A DNA stretch of 64,000 nucleotides from Cryptomeria japonica (GCF_030272615.1 NC_081412.1:99075796-99139795); one strand, 5' to 3'; shown: positions 22,681-34,230, numbered from the stretch's first letter. Made by a program: numbers and translations. The notes: a model not told the origin generated them from the sequence alone.

Positions 22681-24204
22681 ATTAGAGCATCATTGATTCG
22701 TCCTTGAGAGGCATTATTGCGATGTCAAGAGGCAGATCAGAGGAGCGGCGTCTTTTGGAGGCATCCTAGACCAGATCCAACTTCGCCATTGCGTCCGGGT
22801 GGCCGCTTCCATGAATTTTGACTATAAGGTCAACCTATTTTGGTGAGAGAAATTTTTTTGCCAATTTTGCTATATTTGTACAAATTCGAAAAAAATAATA
22901 ATTTTTTTTATTATTCCGCAAAAAAAATTCAATTTTTTTTTTTGGAAAAAAGGCAAAGGTTGTTTTTTGAAAAAAATAAAAATAAAAATGTTTTTGGGGG
23001 GTCTACATACCCCCCCATGACCTGTCGTACTGCAAGATCCGTGCTCGTACCCCGACAGCATCTGCCCTTTCTCCGGTCAGCTCTACTTCCACTGCTCGGC
23101 GACCGTAGACCCCATACACCGGCAACCCCAAGTCTATTGACACCGTCAATCTCCCTCCGACCGGCGTCCAACTCTCCCCAAGCCCCTTCGCCGCCAGCTC
23201 AGCCCCTGCCGCTACGTTGGCGTCCATCTCTGGTCGGGCCCTTGCCACTTTATCGGCCCGACCTCTCCCGCCAGCACCAGCCTCCACACCCCGCCGGCCT
23301 CCCTGTTGGGCCACACGCAGACCACGCAGACCCCGTCGAGCCACGCGGAGACCTGCGATGCAGACAGCACCAACAGATCCACCATCTCATCGAGACACGA
23401 CCTTTGCCACGTCAACAGCACCATGTCAATTTTTCCACCTCAGCAGTCCCGTCATCGCCACGTCAATTCTGCCACCTCAGCAATTCCGTCATCGCCACGT
23501 CATATGTCTGTACAGTATGGATGCCACATAAGTGAGGAGGAGAATTTTTGCGATGGATAGATGGCCATCAAATTTAGGCTTGCATTTTGCTGACGTCATC
23601 AATTTTTTGAAATTTTTGCAAGCCCCTCTCATTGAGCTTTTTGATTTTGTAGTTCAACTTCAAATGGCCATATCTTGCTTATTTTTGCTCCTTTTTTGGT
23701 GCATTTTTTTTTTAAATGGGCTAGAATTTCATGTACTTTATTGTGGTGGCATTATTTTGTGATTTTGATAGATAGATGTTTCAGAAATATCAATTTTTGG
23801 TGACTGTACCTGTCCAATCCTCATTTTTGCAACTTTCGGGACTCCGTTTGGGCTCATACGAACTCCTTTTCAAGTGTCATTTTTTTTTAAAGTGCATAAT
23901 TTTTTGTCTACTATCATAATATTCTATCATTTTACAACAATTTTGCATAGAAATTATACTTTAAGCATATGGTCTTTTTTGGCCAATTTGGCACTTGTGT
24001 TGCATAGATCTATCTTGTTGGTCTTTTTCTTTGTAATTCTTAACCTATTGGGGCAGTTGTAAAACAAAATCATAATTCCACCTTTCTATTGTTTGCAAGT
24101 GGCCTATTGTACACGCACTACATATAAAGTGCCAAAATCATCATTTTTGGGGGGGTGCTTTGATTGATTGAATTTGGGGGGGTGTATCTTGTGCTTTTTT
24201 TCTC
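22681..24204 (+). other. Long Copia leader with a GC-rich island
   Basis: A leader of about 1.5 kb. 22,990-23,500 is strongly GC-rich and rich in 'ccgcc', 'cgacc' and 'ccacgtca', unlike the AT-rich flanks. Several frames stay open there only because stop codons are rare in GC-rich DNA. Short 'gtcatcgccacgtca' and 'tgccacctcagca' words repeat near 23,410-23,510. The rest is T-rich. The frame 22,840-23,535 shows no domain and is not called a gene. Confidence 0.7.
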
Positions 24205-26244
24205 TTGTGTTCCTTCCTTTTTTCTTATGTGGGTTCTTCTAAGTTTCCTCTCTTAACTCCTCATAATTATGCTACTTGGAAAATTGATGCATGGAGTAAA
24301 CTTATGGAAAAAGGACTAACTCATTATATTGATGGAACTATTGTTTCTCCTGTTGATCCTAAGGTTGATCCAGTTGGTCACTTGGATTAGATCACTAAAA
24401 ATATCATGGCAATTGGTACCTTAAGAAAATATGTATCAAAGGATCTCATTTTTTATATTGAGAAATGTACTCTAATCAAGGATGCTTGGCAAAAGTTTCA
24501 AGACTTATATGGTCAAAATGATGAGATTAGGGGATATCAGATTGATAGTGATCTCACCATGTTATATCCTAAGAACTTTGATACTATACAAGATTATGTC
24601 ACTAAGGCAAAAGAGTTGAGGGCACAACTCAAGGATTGTGGCATTGATAAGAAGGATACTCAATTGATCTTCAATTTGATTGGCAAGCTTCCACAAGAAT
24701 ATGCAACATTTGTTTCTAGTTTCCAAACCCATAGGATGACAATGGATTCAAGATACACAATGCCTACATTTGATGCTTTCGCTAAAATGTTGATGCTGGA
24801 CCAAACTAAGTTGATAAACATGGGCATTCTTAAGACTTCTAAGTCTCAAGCATTAGTGGCAAATCAAGGGAATAAAGGAAATCAAGGAAAGGACAACTCA
24901 AACAAGAAGAAATGGCAATCAAAACCTAAGGACAAAGCATCACCTTCTCCACAACAAGGAGATTTGTCCTCTTCCAAGAGGGCCAATTCACCAAAGAGGG
25001 AGAGACCTACTTGTGCCTATTGTAAAAATTTTGGTCATGAGGAGCATCGTTGCCATTCTAAGAAGATTGATGAGCTCACACACATCCTCAAAAAGCATAA
25101 CATTGATTTGCCTAATGTCTACAAGAAGAATGATTCATCAAGTTCCACTTCCACGCAATCAAAAGGGAAAGGGCAAGCATTCATGGCTTCTACAAGTGGG
25201 AAGACTCACTCTTTTGGGACAAGAAAAGGAAAAGCTCTTTGTGCTACTACAAGTCATGATTCAGGAAGATGGCTTCTAGATTCAAGGGCTTCTCATCATA
25301 TGGCATCTTCGTAGTCTATGTTCTCTACATTTGAGCCTTGCACCATGTCGCAAATTTTGATGGGCAATCATACATACATGGATGTGATTGGGAAAGGATC
25401 CATTGCCATTGGGGATAACTCCTTCAATGATGTGTTGTGTGTACCCCATTTGACAAAAAATCTCCTTTCTATCTATCAAATCACACATGGCGCAACAAAG
25501 AGAATTGTGGAGTTCACACCTGAGTCAGTTTTCATTAGAGACTTGGAGACTAGAGCTATCATTGTGACTGGGGTGGTTGATCATGCATCTCGGTTATACT
25601 CCTTTTCAAATTTTGTTGATGATGATGATTTCACATATGATGATTCTACACATGATGATCACACTTCTTGTGATGATTCAGATTTTGAGGAGAACTTTGG
25701 GTACTTGAACTTGGGGATTCTCACATGTGACCCCGTTCTTGAGCCTTGTGTTTCATCTCCTCCTATTGATATCACATCACCTATTGCACCTGATGATGTA
25801 GATAGTGCGAAATTTTTGCCTTCATGTGATTCAGTGCAGCAGGATTTTTCATGTCTTCCAGCTTCAGTTGCATGGGATGATTACTTGACAGACATTGCAG
25901 GTTTGTTTGTGGAGTCCTACATTGTAGATTTGGGAGACATCATTGATGATATTCATCTTCTCTTTGATGAAGATGATCTTTCTTCAATTGTTGTGAGGGA
26001 ACACTCTGACCATTCTTTAGAGGTTGACATGATTGTGGATACTTTTGTACAACAGTTGGAGGAGTTATCTTTATCCTTTGAGGAGACATGTGAGTCTTTG
26101 GCTATTGTTCTACATTCATCTCCACTAGATCTTGGAGTACCTTTTTTTCAGCAGTGTGGAGTAGTTTACCACGTTTGGAGGGGGTGTCTTTCAGCATCGA
26201 CATGGGGACATTTGAGTAGTTTTCAGAGATTCCATTCATCATGA
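24205..26244 (+). pseudogene. Copia gag plus protease-start polyprotein with an acidic tail
   Basis: One frame of 680 codons with only two stops (TAG at 24,388-24,390 and 25,312-25,314). Order: Copia-type gag (about 24,240-24,870; 'NYATWKIDAWSKLM', 'GKLPQEYATFVSSF'), a Lys-rich linker, a CCHC knuckle (C-x2-C-x4-H-x4-C in 'CAYCKNFGHEEHRC', 25,012-25,053), the protease start 'LLDSRASHHM' where the family has D-S-G (Gly to Arg), and a gag-pre-integrase-like stretch to about 25,610. The next ~210 codons are very acidic ('VDDDDFTYDDSTHDDH...') and match no integrase or reverse transcriptase. No ATG starts the frame, so initiation may be elsewhere or lost. Confidence 0.85.
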
Positions 26245-26698
26245 GTTTGTTTCATATATCTTCCCTTCATGATTGGGGAGACTTCATGGATACACCTTTG
26301 GTTTTGTTTCTTCCTAAGGGGAGGAATGTTGTTCGACATTCGTGGAGCAGTTTCTTCATACATCATCGAGCTTCTATCATTGGTGCACATTCTACATTGA
26401 GGGGGGCTTCCTATCTTCTCTTCTTCTCTCATATGGGGGGGAATTTTTCCTCACATGGGGTTTTGTTCCTCACATACTTCTATGAGAGTTCTCTTGTATA
26501 GCTTTCATCTCTCTTTTGGGGGAGGGTTTTTTCCCATTGGGTTTTTCTCTCTTTCCCCACTTTGTGAGAGATTTCATTGCATTGGTTTGAATGCATTTGC
26601 ATTTGTACATGGGTACCTACCATGGCCTCGTAGCCGGGACCCATCTTGTATTGCTTAGTTGCATTGTAGACTTAAGTGCATTCCCCTAAGTTGCACTT
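26245..26698 (+). other. Copia 3' untranslated region
   Basis: T- and G-rich sequence between the stop and the purine tract. The words 'ggggg' and 'ttctctcttt' recur. No coding evidence. Confidence 0.6.
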
Positions 26699-26707
26699 AA
26701 GGGGGGG
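26699..26707 (+). other. Copia polypurine tract
   Basis: AAGGGGGGG directly abuts the 3' LTR. Confidence 0.85.
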
Positions 26708-27194
26708 TGTTGGTGTAAATAATTATTCATCATGGATATTATTACACCTTAGTTAAGTTTACTTAGGTACATGTATATCATAGTAGTTTGGGTATGAGAC
26801 ACTTGGGTGTTTGTGCCACATTGGGATAGTGTGTGTAGGAGAATTTCCACCTTTTATGGTGTTGATCTTGTTACTACTCTATCATATCCACTTATTGTGG
26901 AGTGATAATTCCACTTTCGGTGGGTGATCCACCTCATGTGGAATATTTTATTGTTTCTCCTACCTACCACACCTATTTTCTACCTACTCTTGTTTCTTAT
27001 TGAGCCACATGTCATGTTTGTTAGCTCACATATCCATATAGCCTTGCCTATATATGCAGGCGCATATTCATTGTAACAACAACTATTGATCTTTTGATCA
27101 TTTATCTATTGATGAGAATACTATTTATTCTTGTCCTATATTTTGTCTCTATTTGTACATTTAATTGAGCTCTTGATCTTGGCAAAATCTCACA
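26708..27194 (+). repeat. Copia 3' LTR (487 bp)
   Basis: Same length and ends as the 5' LTR. The differences seen by eye are substitutions only, many of them C/T or G/A. The duplication aggtc follows at 27,195-27,199. Confidence 0.97.
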
Positions 27195-27860
27195 AGGTCA
27201 AACCCCAGTTTTGGAATTAACCAAGCAATGAAAGAAAGTATTTGCAAGTAGATGTAAATGAAAGACTAAATTGTAAATCACCTCAAGGGAGGTTGTAGTA
27301 GTAATGTTGATAGAAACACTTGTGTGGAATTGAATGTTGAAATCAATCTCCTCTTCAATGGTTGAATCCTTGACTTGAATGCAACACATAGCCTTGAAGG
27401 GAGACCCTAGAATGCTCAATGCTGGAAAAGAATGCTTGAATGCTCTTGAATGCTTGATCGCTTGTGCACACTCCAATCTTATCCCACTTCAACTTTTTGA
27501 ACTTATCAAATTTTGGCTTATGCAAATGAGAGGACGAATGCCCCTTAAAAATATGTTAGTGGATCTGATTTTCGTCATGGGTTGACATCGGGGGAGTTTC
27601 CCGCCCAAGGCACAACCCACAATGCATGCTCTAGGAAGGGCCCTGCCCTAAAATAGGGCAAGGATAGGGGCGCCACGCCCCTATCCTGCCCCTTTCTCCA
27701 GGGCAAAATGCAGTCGGGGTGATGCAGAGGCCAAGGAAGAAGTTGTTTTCGGAAGTCGAGCAATCTTCGGTCTCTGATCAGGCTAGAGGATTCGATTTTG
27801 CATGTGTGAGGACCCTAATACAGTCAAAAATTGCTAAGGTCACAATTTTATGACACTATA

Positions 27861-27865
27861 GAAAC
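27861..27865. repeat. Target-site duplication (gaaac), right copy of the solo LTR
   Basis: Pairs with 21,635-21,639 and lies inside the Ty3 gag reading frame. Confidence 0.92.
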
Positions 27866-29003
27866 AATATCATCAAGTACATTTCTTCTACTGCTACCTC
27901 AATGCAAGCCGTGAAAAACTATCTTATGTGTGCCTTAGGATCCCCTTTGGCTTTGTATTTATCAAACTTTGGTGTTACAAAATGTGGAGGAAATGGAGGC
28001 ATTAGAATGCTTCTATCAAATGGGTAAGGACATATGTCCTTCATTGTGTATTGTTGCTTTGGTGTATTCATGTATGCCATTTTCTTTTGCAAATCCTTTA
28101 TCTGTTGTTGCAAGTCATTCTTGAGTGGTGTCTTTTCTCTTTGAGCTAGTCCCATGCCTAATCCATCGTGTGGAGGAGGAGGGATATAATTCATATATGG
28201 ATGGTATTGATCATATATGTGTTCATATAGAGGAGGGACATAGTTATAGCTTGCATATGGACCACTTGGTATGGTATTATAGTGAGAAGCACTAGGTCTA
28301 GGTCGATACATGTCATGACCATGAAGATGGGAGGTATCATAAGAGTGATCTTGTATATTGTCCCCTAAAGACCTCGTGTCATGATTTTGAATGTTCGATT
28401 GAGTGTAATTGTATGCATTGGTATTTTATTGGGTATTATCATGGTCATGCATGGTGGTAGTTCTTCTCCATGGGAAAGGATGATTGTGGGGTTGTTCATG
28501 AGAGGTTCTATCATAACTAGCATGAGAATGAGTGTATGTGTTTCGAATATCAGGTTTTTGAAATAGGGATGAAGGTGACTCAAGAACGAGACACTCTTTC
28601 TCACCACCACTATTGGGCCTTCTTTGTCTTTTATTAACTTGATTTATTTGGTTTGTATCATCCTCCAAAATTTGTGACATATCAAAATCACAAGGTAGTC
28701 TTGTCCCACTTTGTGCCATGACTTGTAGGAAATATTGTTTATCCCTTTTCATGATTTCTTGAACCAATCTATTAAATGGGGATCCATGATAGTTTCCTCA
28801 ACTTCTGCAGAATCCATGGATGCATTGTCATTGTCATTATGATTTCCATTCTTATTTTCATTGTTGTCATTGTCTAGTATATTACTGTGGTTGTCAAATG
28901 GATTATAGAATTCGTCTCCATCAAACTCATAGGTACTCATGTTTAAAGACCTCAAAGCTTCTTCAACTTCCCTTCTAGACCTTTTTGAACGGGTTTCAAC
29001 CAT
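27866..29003 (-). pseudogene. Ty3 gag N-terminal part
   Basis: Starts MVETRSKRSRREVEEAL at 29,003, a typical basic start of plant Ty3 gag. It continues through an Asn/Asp-rich stretch, a frameshift near 28,770, a 'QEIMKRDKQYFLQVMAQ' helix, and a Pro/Tyr/His-rich linker with further frame changes. It ends in 'VTPKFDKYKAKGDPKAHIR', the entry to the gag core, with a stop at 27,919 and more gag-like sequence to the insertion point at 27,866. The remainder lies at 21,634-21,050. Confidence 0.8.
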
Positions 29004-31601
29004 GGACTAAAGTCTTGACCAAAAAATGAAAGGTAGTATGAAAATGCAAAGACTGTGGAAGACCAAGAGGTGTATGAAGTGTAGATGAATCTAGGATAAA
29101 TTTGCAATGTCCAAGAGTGTAAGACCAAAGTATGTATGTTTTTATAGTAAGGTGTGGATTCCAAAGAGATGATGGATCTCTTTATGAGGTAAGTTGACCT
29201 TGACTCAAGAAGACAAAATGAGACCCTAACATGATAGATCTTGATACGGGAATCACCTAGTGTTGTGTTGTAGTATTTTTGCAAAGTTTGATGAGGACAA
29301 GCAAAGTAACCTTTTGACTCAAATTTGGAAAATATGTATGAGGACAATACAAGTGAAGGAAAATGATTGACTGTGTATAACCAAGACAGGTTGACTGAAA
29401 AATGAAGCCCTATAGGAAGCAGCCTTAGAAGCTCTTTGAATTTGAAAACTTAAGTCCTTTTTCTCTTGACAAATCTTTTGCAATTTCTTAGTTCTAAACA
29501 CATACACAGTTTAAGTAAACCTAGACATGATTTTGAAAATGTTTAGCAATTCTGTCCAATTGTGAAGTTGTTCAATGTGACCAAATCTCAATGTTTTGAC
29601 TCTTTTTGTGGCAAGAGGACACAATAACAATGAAGACTCAATGTTTGAAAGTATTTTGTCTTAAGGATCCAAAATGTTTCCAAATGTGAAGTATAATGTG
29701 AAATGTTTTTGCATACACTTGAAAACACAGTAGACACAATGTTTCTTTGTTTTAATTGAAAATGTTTGAGTGTTTTGATCATGCAAGCACAAATCCTAGG
29801 GTTGGTCGGGACAATAGTTGTTGAATCTCACTTGGGGGGTTACCTCGAGCTATGCAATTCAGAGTGGATACTTAGATGCTTGACCCCACTGGCTCCACCC
29901 TCGGTACTCACTTCTCTGGGGCAACCAAGCACCAGTACCCACAAAAACTCCCTGTGGCAAACTTTTTATCTCTACTAAGAACCGTAAGAATGTGAGCCGC
30001 TTCAGAGGTCCGACCTCCTACGCCAACAATTAGAAGGTTTTTGGCTTCTAACACAAAATGTGTCTAGTAAGGGCATTCGTTCGAGTGGCCATACATGCGG
30101 CGGTGTATGCTTCGTTAAGGAAGGCTCCTAGCCTATAAAGGTTGTGCTCTATAGGTTTTATGGGGAGACATGTCGTCAATATGAGCTAATCAGCACCCAT
30201 TGCTTGCAACTTTCGTCACAAACACATTTATTTATAGTTAGCTTGGAAGAGCTTGGATTTAGCTTGTTACCACTTGGGTCGTTCCCTCTCACTTGGCCGT
30301 GTGGGCTACTTGGGAGGCAGTCCCTCTAAAGGTAAAACAAAAGGATCCTATTGCTCAAGACACAAAAGACACTTGTTCATTTTAGAGCACCAATTGAAGT
30401 GTTTTGCTAGACTAAAGAAGACAAAGCAAGCAATTTCAAAATCAAATCTTTGCCAAAGGTCCTGCACCAAACTTGTTAGTAGTTGTGAAATATTACCCCT
30501 CCTACAAGCACGCAAGTTAGGTAAATTTTTAGAAAAATCCCAAATGACTTTGTGAAATAGGGGCCTTCGAAAATAAGTTTTTTGACAAATTCAAAGATCT
30601 TATTTTCCATGAATTTTTTTGCATCCAAATTAAATTCATAAAGAATAGGCCACCTATAGAATTTCAAGACATTTCCAAAAATGTAATAAAATCCCCAAAA
30701 AATGCTAATTTTCTCCCAAAATTATTTTTTTATGAAAAATCATAACAAATTCAAAATTGATTTAGAATATCTAAATTTTGTACTGGAAACTCCTGATACC
30801 ATTTCCAACCTACACAAAAAAATTCCTGCAAAAAATTCCAAGTAGTTTGTGAGATATGATCAAAACATTGCAAAACCCTAATTTTTAAAGACCTGATTTT
30901 TCACAAATTATTTTACATCAAAATTAAAATCACAAAAAATAGATCCTCTGTAGAATTCCGATAAATTTCCAAAAATATAAGAAAATCCAAAAAAATTGCT
31001 AATTTGCTCCCAACATTAATTTTTTATGAAAAATCATAAACAATTCATAGAAAATTTCAATATACTCCAAAAATCTGAATTTTGGACTAAGCACTCTTGA
31101 TACTGTCCCCAACCTGCCAAAAAACATTTGCTACAATAATTCCAAGCCGTTTGTGAGATCAGATCAAAACATTGTGAAACCCTAATTTTTAAAGATCTAA
31201 TTTTTCATGAAATATTTTGCACCCAAATTAAAATCACAAAAAAATAGACCCCCTTAGAATTTTGAGAACTTTCCATAAATGTAATAAAATCCAAAAAAAT
31301 TGCTAATTTCATCCCAAAATTATTTTTTAATGAAGAATCATGAAAAATTAATAGAAAATTCAAATATGCTCCAAAAACTCTAAATTTTGGATTGAGCACT
31401 CTTGATACTGTCCCCAACCTGAAAAACAAATTTTATGCAAAAATTCCAAGCCATTTGTGAGATCTAATCAAATCTCTCCAAAATCTTAATCTTGTGTCCA
31501 AAACCCAGGTACACAAGGTTATTCTCCAAATTGTTTTACAAAACAACAATATAGGGTTAGAAAATCCTGCAAAAAATATAGATCTAACAAAAATCCATGT
31601 C
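29004..31601 (-). other. 5' leader of the Ty3 element
   Basis: About 2.6 kb between the primer-site region and gag. 29,760-30,300 is less AT-rich with many short 'ctcactt', 'gggg' and 'cccact' words. 30,530-31,490 is a tandem repeat, listed separately. No coding domain is visible. Confidence 0.7.
30530..31490 (-). repeat. Tandem repeat of about 303 bp, three degenerate copies
   Basis: The phrase 'attccaag-..-tttgtgagat' recurs at 30,835, 31,138 and 31,442, with a weaker copy near 30,530. The phrases 'ctaatttttaaagat', 'aaaatcacaaaaaata', 'ccaaaaaaattgctaattt' and 'actcttgatactgtcccc' recur at the same spacing. Period 300-305 bp. Confidence 0.85.
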
Positions 31602-31619
31602 CCCCTAGGCATGCCAAAA
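31602..31619 (-). other. Candidate primer binding site of the Ty3 element
   Basis: On the minus strand the bases after the 5' LTR read TTTTGGCATGCCTAGGGG. It holds a TGG in the right position, but I could not match a tRNA. Confidence 0.4.
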
Positions 31620-32369
31620 TGTGTATGGTAAAAAGTGATGGTAAACTATTGTAAAACCATAAAGATTCAACCACAAACAATCTAGTTCCTACAATGAAAG
31701 ATTCACCAATACCAATAGAGATACCTAAGATCATGTAGATCAACAAAATAAAGCAATATTACCATTCACATGTCAAGTAGGGTTTCAATCTCCATTGATC
31801 TTGCTTGATATATTTGCTCTCAGATTTTAGGTGTACACAAGAGCTCAACAAAGAACGGAAATGTGATTGATAGTTTGGTTGCAAGAAGGTTTGATTGCAT
31901 CGTTACGTGCATTGATTAGATGATTAGACAATTAGGGTTGATAATGAAGGAGAGTATCCTCTTATATAGAAGACACTGTAAGAAATGAAGGGATAAAATT
32001 AAGAGGTGTAAAGATAAATGGTCGGCTAAGATTAAAGAGTAGGTAGAGGAAATAATTAAATGATAAAGGGGGTAGGTAAGAGAAGAATTAAGAGATGAGT
32101 GACATATGTCATGGGTAGAAAAGGATAATGAATTAATGAATTAATTAAATATTTATTTAATTAATAGAGGAAGTGGGATCAAATAAATAAATAAAATATT
32201 TATTTAATTTAGGAAAAGGAAAATTTAAATAAATAAAAATATTTATTTAAATGAGGAAAGGCTTAGAAGAGGATTAATTAATTAAATAAATAAATAAGAA
32301 CTTATATAATTAATATAAGACATGATAAAATATTTATTTAATTAGACAGGACAATTTTAGGTGTCTACA
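31620..32369 (-). repeat. 5' LTR of the Ty3 element (750 bp)
   Basis: Pairs with 15,404-16,190. It is 37 bp shorter through small indels, mainly in the AT-rich stretch and around 31,785. Confidence 0.95.
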
Positions 32370-32374
32370 GTTAC
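32370..32374. repeat. Target-site duplication (gttac), right copy
   Basis: Pairs with 15,399-15,403 and closes the Ty3 element. Confidence 0.9.
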
Positions 32375-32579
32375 TATATGCATGGAGCATCACTTTAAAA
32401 CTATCCATCAAGAATTTTCCTTCAAATGTTTTTAAGTAAAAGACCTATTGGGAAGGTATTTGATTGAACTCTTATAATTGTGAGTATAATTTATATATTA
32501 TTTTGATTAGATAAGTACGAGAAGGACCGAAACCCATTACAAGATAGCCATCAAGGCAAATGAAACAAATCTCATAAGA

Positions 32580-32582
<3 letters not shown>

Positions 32583-32664
<82 letters not shown>
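32583..32664. repeat. (GA)41 microsatellite
   Basis: An uninterrupted 82-bp GA run with no visible impurity, so probably polymorphic in length. Confidence 0.98.
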
Positions 32665-32668
<4 letters not shown>

Positions 32669-33028
32669 GATTAGACCCAGGAATTGGTGGGAGACATGAT
32701 GTTGACCCTAAACAATTGAATTCTCTTTCACCACAATGAAAAGTGTAAGGGGAGAAGGGGAAGGACATTTCCTCCTCCTACAAACTACAATCCAAGCAAT
32801 GCTATCATCTGTGACATTACAATGGGAGAGAAGAGGTGACCTTCCACTATGGGATCAACAATAATCAAGGGAGAAGGGGTAGAATTGGAAAAGAGACAAT
32901 CATTGACCATAGGAGGAGGCAATACCTTAGTTTGAGTCACCCGAAGCTAGCAGAGGCAAACACGAAATAGAAGGATCCATTGTAGGAACTTCCTAACATG
33001 ACACAACGAGAGTTATACTAGGAACTTC

Positions 33029-34230
33029 TTAGCATGAAACAATCGGAGCAAGGCTCTCATCAAGATCTTGGGAAGAGTAGTCCTCATTAGAAGAAGGGAC
33101 CTCAATAATCAAGTGATCTACTTTAGCATTCTTCCACCAAGTAGCAGTACCTTTCTGATGCAAAAGAGAACAATTTGAAGCCAAGTGACCAATAGAAAAG
33201 TAGTGGCGACAATGGGAGGGGAGCTCCTTGCAATCCAATGGTTACATCCAACACCTATCTTTCTCTATCAAAACCACATTCCCATGAAGAGGTTTAGAGG
33301 TGTCAATGTGAACTAACAAGTGATCAATGATAGAATGACACATGTGAGAAGTGGAATCATCAGTTTTCAAAAAATTCCCAACTGAGTTGTTGATGTCCTC
33401 ATAGCAAGACTCCTCCTAAAGCTGGAGGGAGAGATTTGGCAGTTCAATGGAAAGAGAGTGCTCTCCTCAAGCCCAATGTTGATCCAACACCAAGTATTGA
33501 TGCTCAAAAGAAGAAAACGATGCAATGAAGAAACCTTTTTCAAAAGGGAAAATCTCAATCATAATTGACACAAGAGGTTTCCATGAAGAGAGAACCCAAC
33601 TATGTAGATCTGGAAGAGAAGGCCAAAGACTAGAGAAGTGACACACCAATCCACATCTTTGGAAAAAATCCTCATTTTCAGCTACCTTTGCACCACAAAC
33701 GATCATTGGTGAAGCCTTGGCACAGAGAAGAAGGCAAATCACCCTTAAGAGCCATAGAGGACCAAACATGGTCGCTTGAGAAAAGTTTTGTGTCCCAACA
33801 AATCTAGGAGGAGGAATAGAGCTAGTAAGCCAACCCTGCCTCCACCTAAAGACCCAATGATAGTAACCAAAGGAGGACAAGAGCTAGCCTAGGCATCCCT
33901 AATATCAACCTTAGAGCTAACAACAATATAGACATCCTACATAGGAGCAACGGGAACAACAAACTTAGTAGGAGCCAAAACTCCCAATTGAGCCTACAAT
34001 GATCCATCTAAAAATTGGGAAGAGCCAAGTGTCACACCACATGGGAGGAATGCACAGGAAGATAGCAAGGCCAAAGCAGAGGATGTGGAGGCCTCTAAAA
34101 TATTAGTATCCATAGGAAGAAGTCCCAACACACTCCCAAGCCATGGGTCACAACCAAGAGAAGAGGGTGAGATTGGACAACCTACAACATGAGTGTGCAC
34201 TACAACAAAAGTTTGGGTGGGAGCCTCCAT
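33029..34230 (-). pseudogene. LINE ORF1 relic (DUF4283-like region plus CCHC knuckle)
   Basis: Read downward from 34,230. An N-terminal variable part is followed (about 33,680-33,460) by a region resembling the DUF4283 domain of plant LINE ORF1 ('VCHFSSLWPSLPDLHSW...FPFEKGFFIASF'), then 'ELPSHCRHYFSIGHLASNC' at 33,229-33,170, a zinc knuckle in which the second Cys is replaced by Tyr. Several stops and frame changes break it. The family binds nucleic acid in the LINE particle. No ORF2 follows, so this is an isolated fragment. Confidence 0.65.

Larger units (their letters stand above)
22181..27194 (+). mobile_element. Copia-type non-autonomous LTR retrotransposon, complete (5,014 bp)
   Basis: Two 487-bp LTRs, a perfect initiator-Met tRNA primer site, a gag-protease frame, a purine tract and perfect aggtc duplications are all present. 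By eye the LTRs differ at about 16 sites with no indel (about 3%), so this is the youngest of the three nested insertions. Integrase, reverse transcriptase and RNase H are absent, as in gag-only terminal-repeat elements described in plants. It would need enzymes from another Copia element. Confidence 0.95.
21640..27860 (-). mobile_element. Solo LTR (about 1.2 kb) inserted in gag, itself split by a Copia element
   Basis: The two parts, 21,640-22,180 and 27,200-27,860, make one LTR of about 1,202 bp. It starts TGTAATGG and ends TGACACTATA, so the terminal CA is now TA. Content parallels the LTR at 3,837-5,474 in order: 'ggatc...acctgcaac', 'gggtttgcctt/aggtcaaacccc', 'aatgcttgatcg', a GC-rich 'ggcgccacgcccctatcctg' tract, and the terminal 'caatttta-tgac'. 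Orientation (minus) is inferred from that alignment. No internal region remains, so LTR-LTR recombination probably removed it before the Copia insertion. Confidence 0.85.
15404..32369 (-). mobile_element. Ty3/gypsy element (minus strand), host of two nested insertions
   Basis: Two LTRs (15,404-16,190 and 31,620-32,369) start TGTGTATGG and end GGTGTCTACA, and are flanked by perfect gttac duplications. Order on the minus strand is 5' LTR, leader with tandem repeats, gag, protease, integrase C-terminus, 3' noncoding region, polypurine tract, 3' LTR. Removing the inserted solo LTR with one duplication (6,226 bp) leaves about 10.7 kb. Reverse transcriptase, RNase H and the integrase core are absent, so the element is non-autonomous or internally deleted. 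The LTRs differ by several small indels, so the insertion is not recent. Confidence 0.93.

Noticed and set aside
22840-23535. 231-codon plus-strand ORF and several overlapping ORFs on both strands
   Set aside because: They lie in the GC-rich leader of the Copia element, where stop codons are rare in every frame. The translations are Pro/Arg/Ser-rich with no domain.
32472-32768. 98-codon minus-strand ORF with a Ser-Leu run
   Set aside because: The run is the (GA)41 microsatellite read in frame. The flanks have no domain.
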